Positions 1-5,835 of a stretch of 6,862 nucleotides of DNA are shown one piece after another; position 1 is the stretch's first letter, and every line of letters begins with the position of its first letter. Position numbers and translations under genes: made by a program. The notes under the pieces are model-generated. The model was given only the letters and a program-made list of their open reading frames with translations, made no database searches and was not told the DNA's origin. Source of the stretch: Faecalibacterium sp. UBA1771 (GTDB lineage Bacteria; Bacillota; Clostridia; Oscillospirales; Ruminococcaceae); assembly GCA_002315315.1 (NCBI GenBank), contig DCGT01000002.1, positions 1-6,862 on the forward strand. The letters are read 5' to 3'.

Positions 1-319
1 GGGGCGTTGCCCCGAGCTTTATCCTATGTTACGGTGCACGGACTCATTACTTTAAACACAGATATTGCTCACATATCACCTATCACAGTCGCTCCCCTCT
101 CGGGCGAGATGAAGCTGTCTGTCGGCGAAAAGGACTTACCCCGCCCGCATTACGCTTGCCGTTTCGGTGCGCCTTTTCCTGCACTCACCGCATTACACAA
201 GCGTTCTCGGCACTTAAATTTTATATGCTGTGTTTTTTTATTGCGGGGTTATCCGCCCCGCACCCCGACAATAAATATAAATTAGACGAGGATTACATTT
301 CTATCTGTATTATCCTATT
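1..319. other. Left flank without a recognisable gene
   Basis: This stretch lies downstream of the response regulator stop codon. A plus-strand open frame covers 7-285, but it has no ribosome binding site and its product resembles no protein family I know, so I do not call it. I see no tRNA, rRNA, tmRNA, RNase P, SRP or riboswitch consensus on either strand. Several inverted repeats are present: a short GC hairpin at 1-13, a nested pair (152-158 with 198-204, enclosing 165-169 with 186-190), a GC pairing of 101-106 with 142-147, and a perfect 7-bp hairpin at 242-262. These could be a 3' untranslated structure or part of an unrecognised RNA, but I cannot choose between them. Confidence 0.5.
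242..262 (-). other. GC-rich hairpin after the response regulator gene, possible non-canonical terminator
   Basis: A perfect 7-bp stem (242-248 with 256-262) has a 7-base loop and lies about 58 bases past the response regulator stop. On the minus strand it is followed by an A-run, not a U-run, so it is not a canonical intrinsic terminator. A second register is possible, in which a neighbouring GGGG block plus a flanking ATTG/CAAT pair closes the stem. It may mark the 3' end of the two-component mRNA or act as a stability element; the role is inferred. Confidence 0.3.
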
Positions 320-1090
320 TTAATTGTCAATAAACGTCGACTTTCGGTATTCGCCGAAGGAGTATTGCTCCATATACTCCCCGCCGAATCTGTAGTTCGG
401 GTTGCCCTTTTGATATTCCACAAGGTCGCAGTCCGCCTTGGATAAATCAACGTAATAGCCGCCGTCCGACACAAAGAAACCGTCTATGCCGATTTTTTCC
501 AAATCCTCCGATACGGATTTAACGATTTTGGAAAGGCTTGACTGCACGGAATGGGAAAAATCGTCCCCGTACAGTATCCCCGCAATTTCCTGACGGGAAA
601 CCCTTGCACCCTCACGGTCGACGAGGTACGCCAGCATCTCTTTTCCGGCTTTTGAGCGGAATGCGACCGGCTGATTTTTGTAGTATATTTCAAAGTTGCC
701 GAAGGTCTTTATCACAATATCCTTTGGCTTGGAAAGGGGAACTTGAATGCGGTCGATTATCGGCTTGATATTCTTTGCCCTGCACGGCTTCATCACATAG
801 CCCGCCGCATAAACGTCAAACGCCTCCGCCATATAGTCCGAGTAACCGGTTACAAAGATGATTTTTACGGTACTCGAAATCTCATTGAGCCTTTTTGCGA
901 CCTCTATGCCGTCCATTCCCTCCATTTCAATGTCGAGAAAAACAATGTCCGGCACGGCTTGCCCGGCGGCGTCGACAAGCTCGTTAGGGTCGCGGAAGCA
1001 CCGCGGAACAGCTCCCGGGATAGCCTCGGTAATTGCCTCCTCGAGCAGTGCCAGCGCCAATTCCTCATCATCTGCGGCATATACTATCAT
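320..1090 (-). CDS. Response regulator with SARP/OmpR-type winged-helix output
   Basis: This is a 256-residue cytoplasmic two-component response regulator. Residues 1-115 form a receiver domain with the acidic pair D7/D8, the phospho-acceptor D53 in FLDIEM, the switch T81 in FVTGYSDY, and K101 in the VMKP motif, so all catalytic positions are intact. Residues about 126-215 form a winged-helix DNA-binding domain like that of SARP activators (strand KTFGNFEIYY, helix around KAGKEMLAYL, recognition region about 163-195, wing GGYYVD). The tail (about 232-250) resembles the first motif of the bacterial transcriptional activator (BTAD) domain, GEYMEQYSF, and then the protein ends, so most of a BTAD is absent. 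The ATG overlaps the kinase stop by four bases (ATGA), and GGAG lies 8 bases upstream of it. The partner is almost certainly the kinase at 1087-2424. Target genes cannot be seen; the family assignment is secure. Confidence 0.93.
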   Translation of the reverse strand: MIVYAADDEELALALLEEAITEAIPGAVPRCFRDPNELVDAAGQAVPDIVFLDIEMEGMDGIEVAKRLNEISSTVKIIFVTGYSDYMAEAFDVYAAGYVMKPCRAKNIKPIIDRIQVPLSKPKDIVIKTFGNFEIYYKNQPVAFRSKAGKEMLAYLVDREGARVSRQEIAGILYGDDFSHSVQSSLSKIVKSVSEDLEKIGIDGFFVSDGGYYVDLSKADCDLVEYQKGNPNYRFGGEYMEQYSFGEYRKSTFIDN

Positions 1091-2424
1091 AACAGCTTCT
1101 CCGTTTCTTTGATAAGCACGGTGACGGTCGTCCCGACACCGATTTCGCTTTCGATATTTACTTCCCCGCCGAACATGGCGATTCGCTTCTCGATATTCTG
1201 AATGCCGATATGCACATTGCCGTCGTTCAGCACCGCTTCTCTGTCAAACCCGACGCCGTCGTCCTTTACGGTAATTATGTAGCCGTCGTCGGTGCCGTAG
1301 GAGGATATCGTCACCGTACCTCCGCCCTTTTTGTGACAAATACCGTGCTTTACCGCATTCTCCACAATCGGCTGAACGGACAGCGCGGGCACGCTGAAGC
1401 CTGTCTGCTTTATATCGTACTCCACCCTCAGTCTGTCGCCGAAGCGGACGCTCTCAATGGACAGATAGGTCCTGATATGCTCCAGCTCATCCTCAAAGCT
1501 GCATACCGCTATTCCCTCTTTCCCGAGCGTATCCAGATTATTCCGCAGATAATCGGAAAAATCCAGCGTCAGCTCCTTCGCCTTCGCCGGCTCTCTCGTG
1601 CAAAGCATGGCAATCGAGGAAAGCGTGTTGTATATAAAATGCGGCTTTACCTGAGAAAGCGTTATCTTTGTATTTAAATTGACCAGCTCCATGCGCTGAT
1701 TTGCTTCCCTTGAAGCAAGCTCCTCCGCCTTCAAAATGTTGGCGAGATTGTATCTCATAAACCGCGTTGTCAGATTCGCTATGAACGAAAGAAAAATCAT
1801 ATTCGGCAAAAACGAAATCAAAAGTCCGTTTTTTATCAGCATTTCGGACGACGGTCTTAAATCTATAATACTTTTATGAATAAACCCGTTCAGATTCGCA
1901 TCGTAGGAAATATGTATAAGCTCATTAAACGATTCGTCAAACGAAATGAGATTGAGGTCGATAAATCCCGTCACGTCGTATAAGCAGGCGTTACAGAAAA
2001 CGGAAGCGAGCATGGCAAAGACACAAACAAAATATGTAAAAATTGTAAAATTGCGGTTGTAGTAGCGCAGTGAAAGCACAATCAGCACGGGCAAAAGAAG
2101 CTTGCATTTATAGCCGCTCATCAGCTCAAGCGCAAGCCAAAAGACGGCCAACAGGACAAGAAATACATACTGAAAAGCAATGCCCCTGCCTTTTCTTAAA
2201 ATGCACCACACGCTCGAAATGATAAACAAAACGGGCATTGTCACCAATGAAACGTCCACCAGCAGACCCTTTGACTTGATAATTCCCAGCTTGAACACAA
2301 CCAGCATACCAAAGCACACCGCCGCAAACATCAGCAATGTCTTTGCAACTATCAGATTGGACTCGGAAATTCTCTCCCGAGTGATTTTCGCAATACGCTC
2401 TTTGTTTTCCATGTCGATATTCAT
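1087..2424 (-). CDS. LytS/YesM-like membrane sensor histidine kinase (His_kinase PF06580 type)
   Basis: This 445-residue sensor kinase probably autophosphorylates and passes phosphate to D53 of the coupled regulator. The N-terminal half holds about six hydrophobic segments (roughly 24-46, 54-77, 83-101, 107-118, 126-148, 197-220). An approximately 50-residue polar loop (148-197) is the likely sensing region; I see no named sensor domain. A short coiled linker (about 228-255) leads to the PF06580-type phosphorylation motif SQVKPHFIYNTLSSI, with H262. The HATPase domain shows the N box (QPIVENAVKHG, N356), the G1 box (DDGVGFD, about 388-394), HIGIQNIEKRI (about 405-415) and the G2-like GVGTTVTV (about 429-436). 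I chose the ATG at 2424 because AAGGG lies 6 bases upstream; a second Met at residue 5 is possible. An extended -10 promoter sits about 45 bases upstream, and the stop overlaps the regulator start (ATGA). The signal sensed is unknown. Confidence 0.93.
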   Translation of the reverse strand: MNIDMENKERIAKITRERISESNLIVAKTLLMFAAVCFGMLVVFKLGIIKSKGLLVDVSLVTMPVLFIISSVWCILRKGRGIAFQYVFLVLLAVFWLALELMSGYKCKLLLPVLIVLSLRYYNRNFTIFTYFVCVFAMLASVFCNACLYDVTGFIDLNLISFDESFNELIHISYDANLNGFIHKSIIDLRPSSEMLIKNGLLISFLPNMIFLSFIANLTTRFMRYNLANILKAEELASREANQRMELVNLNTKITLSQVKPHFIYNTLSSIAMLCTREPAKAKELTLDFSDYLRNNLDTLGKEGIAVCSFEDELEHIRTYLSIESVRFGDRLRVEYDIKQTGFSVPALSVQPIVENAVKHGICHKKGGGTVTISSYGTDDGYIITVKDDGVGFDREAVLNDGNVHIGIQNIEKRIAMFGGEVNIESEIGVGTTVTVLIKETEKLL

Positions 2425-2469
2425 TTTTCACCCTTTTTCGGCACGTCGGTTTGAGGTTCGGTTCAGCTT

Positions 2470-2478
2470 ATTATAGCA
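2470..2478 (-). promoter_or_regulatory. Extended -10 promoter for the kinase-regulator operon
   Basis: On the minus strand, a perfect TATAAT (2470-2475) is preceded one base away by TG (2477-2478), giving a textbook TGnTATAAT extended -10. No good -35 hexamer is present at 16-18 bases, which is typical of extended -10 promoters. Transcription would start near 2463, giving a leader of about 40 bases before the kinase ATG at 2424. It points into the kinase gene and lies in an otherwise gene-free gap. Confidence 0.7.
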
Positions 2479-2519
2479 CAAACCGCCACTTGCTGGAATA
2501 CTGCAAGCATGGCAAAGCA

Positions 2520-2555
2520 CACCGCCTGAGCGGTGCGCCGCATTTTTATGTGGCG
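2520..2555. repeat. Two adjacent short GC-rich hairpins upstream of the kinase promoter
   Basis: The first hairpin pairs 2520-2525 with 2530-2535 (6 bp, CTGA loop). The second directly abuts it and pairs 2536-2542 with 2549-2555 (7 bp with one G-T wobble, loop mostly T). Immediately after comes a degenerate near-tandem GCGGA-C motif (about 2553-2575). On the minus strand the hairpins lie about 45-85 bases upstream of the kinase -10. They could be a regulator binding region, a small dispersed repeat, or debris next to the decayed gene. Only one copy lies in this window, so repeat status cannot be tested here. Confidence 0.3.
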
Positions 2556-2589
2556 GAGCGTAGCGGAACGGAGAAAACCGCCGGCATAT

Positions 2590-2783
2590 ACCTGTCCGTT
2601 GATTTTAGGTAATTCCCCGACTGCACATTTCCCGACAAGGCCATTCCCAAGGCGGCGTCGGAAACACCCAGCCTGCCGTTTAGTGTTGTCGGAGTTTCCG
2701 ATTCGGGTAAAACCAATTACATAACGGTTATGCCGGAGGAGCTGTCAAACATTGAGATTGCCTGCCTTCATCTGCTCAGCTGA
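2590..2783 (+). pseudogene. Decayed fragment of a P-loop NTPase/GTPase gene with a Walker A motif
   Basis: In the plus-strand frame from 2619 to the TGA at 2781-2783, the translation contains a hydrophobic strand running straight into a Walker A loop, FSVVGVSDSGKTNYITVM (2679-2732; GxxxxGKT at 2691-2714). This is followed by EEL and then an apparently random tail, as expected if a downstream frameshift or deletion removed the rest. The residues before it (DCTFPDKAIP, from 2619) suit the spacer that follows zinc-ribbon cysteines in some bacterial TRAFAC-like GTPases with an N-terminal zinc ribbon. A TAA at 2610-2612 blocks this frame upstream, while another frame reads YTCPL at about 2587-2601, suggesting a frameshift. 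No start codon with a ribosome binding site is visible. The P-loop match is direct; the family is inferred, and a chance match in non-coding DNA is possible. Confidence 0.45.
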
Positions 2784-2810
2784 CAAAAGAATAAGCCTTT
2801 TTATATTTAT

Positions 2811-2878
2811 TAAAACAAAAATGCGGTGCAGTGTGATTTTCGGCTGTTTTTTATGCCTTGTAATCACACTCACCGCAT
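2811..2878 (-). terminator. Intrinsic terminator of the envelope operon
   Basis: A long inverted repeat pairs 2821-2838 with 2862-2878: 17 base pairs with a single bulged C at 2829. The loop is about 23 bases. On the minus strand the stem is followed by a U-rich run (TTTTTGTTTTA, ending near 2811). It begins 15 bases past the stop of the 925-residue membrane protein at 2893, exactly where an operon terminator belongs. On the plus strand no U-tract follows the stem, so it should act mainly in the minus direction. This makes the kinase-regulator pair a separate transcription unit. Confidence 0.88.
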
Positions 2879-2892
2879 CTTAAATTTGAGGA

Positions 2893-5670
2893 CTAATCCT
2901 CCCACGGATAGGAGGAAATAACCGTGTTTTCTCCGGAAACTATTGACCAATTGCTCGAATCGCGCATATCCTTTTCCACTGCATACCACCGTGCGGGTTT
3001 AAACTGATTGCCGTTGTTGACGCTAATATCCCATTCATCGGACAATATTACATACTGTGGGTGCGCGGTTTTCTCTTCACTGTTAATCGGCTTGCCCGTA
3101 AACGGGTTCACGGGGTCGTCAATTATTCCCTGCACCGCGAGAGTCGGAGTGTCGGCGTTGGTCATAAATTCTTCGTTAGTCGTGAAGCCGTCGGCATCGA
3201 AGTCCTTTACCATAAGTAATGGGTAATATAATTCGCTGCTACCCTGCATATAATTATACGCCGAATCGGTGAGGTCCGGCAGCTCATAGCCGTTTAGCTG
3301 CCAATAGACATATCCGTGATCGGAAACGAGAATAATTCTCGTGTTGTCATAGACTCCGTTCTCGCGCATATAGTCAAACCAGTCGGCGAGTCGAAGCATT
3401 ACCGCCATATTTGTCTGATACGCACCGTACTCCTCGTAGGATTCGACACGAAGAGTCACGCCGTTCACGGTAAAGCGGTCGGTGTTGGCGAGGTCATATT
3501 CGGCATTGTCGATGAAATCATTGATAACATAATCGGGCTCTTGGAAGAAATTCAGGGCGTGAGTTGCATTGTTGTCCATCATCAAAAAGGTGTTGCCCTC
3601 ATTGGCAATCTCGGTAATTTCCGACAGATTTTCCAGCACACCGTAGCTGTTACAGAAATCTGCACTCATACCGCTCGCCGTGTGCGGTGACAGCTGAATC
3701 TGTTCACCGTCAAATGCGGGACGGTGATATTTACCGAGGTTATACAGATTATCCTGCATCAACAGCGGTGCTGTTTTTACAATCGAATAGCAGAAGAAAT
3801 TCCGGAACCGAAGGGTGATATACTGTTCCGTAAGTGATTGAGGGGTGAATTTGCCCTCGGCAACCTGTGCGTTGATATTGCTGTATTCATCGTAAACCGA
3901 CATATCGCTCGACCATTGATAGCCCGCATACGGAATATCGCATACGGTTACGTCGTAGCCGTTCTCGTCAAACAGCACCGGCAGCACCTTTATTGCCTCA
4001 TCATATTTGTCGGCGAGACTCTCATCATCGCGACGATTCAGCTCGACGGGTGTGTATTCGTAGCCGCCGAACAGTGCGGGCGTAGCGAAATTGGTATGTC
4101 CTCCGAACGACACCGTGTTTGCATAGTATGTAAAACCGTTGAATTTTTCCTGCAATTCCGGTTTTTCATTAAAAATATACGGAATGTATTCGCCCATTGC
4201 TCGGTCGAGCATAAGCACAATGACATTTTTGCCCGTTTTACTGAGCGTGAAGGTCGTGGTGCGCTGTTGTGCGCTCTCTACATCCATCTGTGCAATTGAT
4301 TTGGAAACGGTCACCGTATTCATTACCGACATACAGACCATTACAGCGGTCAGCACCGACATTACGGGGGCGGCGATTTTGCCTTTTTTCGCCGTGACAA
4401 ATGCAAGTGCAACAGCCAACAGGATTACAACTGCCAGATTTATCATTTTTTCGGTATTGCTCGGCCACACTACCGCCGTGTATTTCAGTACCGAATTTAA
4501 AGTGCCGGTTTTTGTGCCGAAAAACAGATAGTTTACCGTGCCGACGATACCCGTTATCCAAAATATGTAATTAAAAACAACCTTGCCGCGTGTCGAGGCA
4601 AGACGGTAAAACACACCGAACCACAGCACAAACGTACCTGCCGCCGTAAGAAACGCACTGAGCAGGTACCAAAGCGGATGCACAAAGAGATTTGCGCTTA
4701 CAAATTCCTGCGGCGAGGACGCAAGCACGGTGGATGGTATCAGCAGACCGGTCAGTGCCGTGAGCAGCAGTGCACCGGCAATGAACATTCTGTCGTTTGG
4801 ATTTCCCTTAATTGTCGGAAGCGCAATATGGAGCTTTTTTAATACTATTAGTATAATAGGAATAAAAAGTGTCAAGCCGATAACAGCAAAAATAAGCATA
4901 TATGTCTTGCCGAGTGAGATGACACGCGGTGACACCGCCACGGCAAATGAAGCAAGACCGGCGGAGGTACACAGCACGGCAAGCACCGGTGTGCGGTTTT
5001 TCATTTTAAGAATTACCGTCTTGATGAGCGAAAAGATATTGTTGAGTGTCCAATAAAAAACGAGTCCGCTTGGCGAATCATACAAAAAGAAAAGGAAGAA
5101 TATAGCCATTCCGTACAACTGGAGCTTAGCTTTGAGCGGTTGTCCCTTGGTGAAAATGACGCAGGAAGCAAGGTTGACGGCGGTCATAAGCACAGGCAGG
5201 ATGTTAATAGCCATACCTGCAAGCCTTATAAGACCGTCCGGCTTGCTCAAATCGGTAATCATCCACAGCTTCGCACCGTTCAGATAGCCGAGGTTGGATA
5301 AAAAGCGGTATGCGGCAATAAAAAAAGGGATTTCGAGCAGCAATGAGGACATTCCGCGGAGCATCGACAGCGGACTGTAGCCGTTCTGACGGTAATAGGT
5401 TTGCAGTATCATCGTGCATTCGTCGCCGCGGAAGGTCTTTTTTATATGCTTTACTCCCCTGCTTAGCCGCGCTTCGGTTTCGCGTTGCTGCTCCTGCAAT
5501 GCATCGGCACGGTTATACAGCGGCAGAATAAGCAGATTAATGGCAAGACTCAGCGCAATTATCGCATAACCCGGCTTGTCGATAACATATACCGCATAGT
5601 CGTAAACCGTTTCAAACAGCAGTTGAAGCGGCATCAATATAAGGGTGTATAAAATTTTACCGAATGTCAT
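2893..5670 (-). CDS. YidC/Oxa1-like domain fused to an extracytoplasmic sulfatase/LTA-synthase-like phosphotransferase domain
   Basis: This is a 925-residue membrane protein. Residues 1-225 align by eye with YidC/Oxa1 insertases: the first core segment PGYAIIALSLAINLLILPLY, a charged cytoplasmic loop (about 54-98), YSPLSMLRGM...EIPFFIAAYRFL (98-123), LWMITDLSKPD (135-145), and the signature PSGLVFYWTLNNIFSLIK (200-217). Asn45 occupies the place of the conserved groove arginine. Residues about 229-452 add roughly seven more hydrophobic segments. Residues about 478-880 form an alkaline-phosphatase-superfamily domain: KNVIVLMLDR (metal ligand D488), GGHTNFATPALFGG (probable nucleophile T526), DNNATHALNF (H704), and ILVSDHG (D784/H785). 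By analogy with LtaS, this domain would face outside and move or hydrolyse phosphate or sulfate esters on surface polymers. The absence of a Cys/Ser-x-Pro-x-Arg sulfatase motif favours a phosphotransferase. The ATG has GAGG 10 bases upstream, overlapping the stop of the small ORF before it. The substrate is unknown. Confidence 0.88.
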   Translation of the reverse strand: MTFGKILYTLILMPLQLLFETVYDYAVYVIDKPGYAIIALSLAINLLILPLYNRADALQEQQRETEARLSRGVKHIKKTFRGDECTMILQTYYRQNGYSPLSMLRGMSSLLLEIPFFIAAYRFLSNLGYLNGAKLWMITDLSKPDGLIRLAGMAINILPVLMTAVNLASCVIFTKGQPLKAKLQLYGMAIFFLFFLYDSPSGLVFYWTLNNIFSLIKTVILKMKNRTPVLAVLCTSAGLASFAVAVSPRVISLGKTYMLIFAVIGLTLFIPIILIVLKKLHIALPTIKGNPNDRMFIAGALLLTALTGLLIPSTVLASSPQEFVSANLFVHPLWYLLSAFLTAAGTFVLWFGVFYRLASTRGKVVFNYIFWITGIVGTVNYLFFGTKTGTLNSVLKYTAVVWPSNTEKMINLAVVILLAVALAFVTAKKGKIAAPVMSVLTAVMVCMSVMNTVTVSKSIAQMDVESAQQRTTTFTLSKTGKNVIVLMLDRAMGEYIPYIFNEKPELQEKFNGFTYYANTVSFGGHTNFATPALFGGYEYTPVELNRRDDESLADKYDEAIKVLPVLFDENGYDVTVCDIPYAGYQWSSDMSVYDEYSNINAQVAEGKFTPQSLTEQYITLRFRNFFCYSIVKTAPLLMQDNLYNLGKYHRPAFDGEQIQLSPHTASGMSADFCNSYGVLENLSEITEIANEGNTFLMMDNNATHALNFFQEPDYVINDFIDNAEYDLANTDRFTVNGVTLRVESYEEYGAYQTNMAVMLRLADWFDYMRENGVYDNTRIILVSDHGYVYWQLNGYELPDLTDSAYNYMQGSSELYYPLLMVKDFDADGFTTNEEFMTNADTPTLAVQGIIDDPVNPFTGKPINSEEKTAHPQYVILSDEWDISVNNGNQFKPARWYAVEKDMRDSSNWSIVSGENTVISSYPWED

Positions 5671-5682
5671 TTGTTGAATTCC

Positions 5683-5835
5683 TCAATTTCGTTTAACCGT
5701 ATATTTTGCAAGGGGAAATTGCACCTCAATATTTTTCGGGAAGGATACATACCGTTTTGTCGGCGGTATTTCGATATGTCGGAAACCGTCAATTTCGGGG
5801 AAATCGGTTGTCCTTATATCGGGCAAAAACGTCAT
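5683..5835 (-). CDS. Small hypothetical protein, 50 residues, translationally coupled
   Basis: The ATG at 5835-5833 overlaps the TGA of the glycerophosphotransferase-family gene by four bases (ATGA). The ORF ends in a TGA at 5683-5685 that is part of the Shine-Dalgarno (TGAGGAA) of the membrane-protein gene starting at 5670. Thus it exactly fills the space between two operon genes. The product begins MTFLPDIRTTDF and ends FPLAKYTVKRN; it is soluble, mildly basic, rich in Pro, Phe and Ile, with no membrane segment and no cysteine. The predicted ribosome site is weak (GAG, 8 bases upstream), so expression would rely on coupling. I do not recognise the family. It may instead be non-coding spacer or a remnant of a longer gene. 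The architecture supports a real gene, but length and lack of homology keep confidence moderate. Confidence 0.45.
   Translation of the reverse strand: MTFLPDIRTTDFPEIDGFRHIEIPPTKRYVSFPKNIEVQFPLAKYTVKRN

Noticed and set aside
182..193. 12-base direct repeat shared with the operon terminator arm (2867-2878)
   Set aside because: A 12-base match is expected about once by chance in a window of this size, and the contexts share nothing else.
242..262. Canonical intrinsic terminator for the kinase-regulator operon
   Set aside because: The stem is good, but on the minus strand it is followed by A residues instead of a U-tract, so it is recorded only as a hairpin.
7..285. Plus-strand 92-codon open frame in the left flank
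   Set aside because: It has no ribosome binding site, its composition looks like translated non-coding GC-rich DNA, and it matches no family I recognise.
305..330. TTGACA on the minus strand at 330-325 as a promoter for something downstream
   Set aside because: The hexamer is formed by the last codons of the response regulator, and the only TATAAT-like match is about 11 bases away, too close for a promoter.
743..1677. Long plus-strand open frames (743-1201, 1210-1677) opposite the kinase and regulator
   Set aside because: They are antisense shadows of two genes with complete, motif-rich domains, and have no ribosome sites or domain content of their own.
3838..4299. 153-codon plus-strand frame opposite the phosphotransferase domain
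   Set aside because: It is an antisense shadow; the minus-strand frame carries the catalytic motifs.
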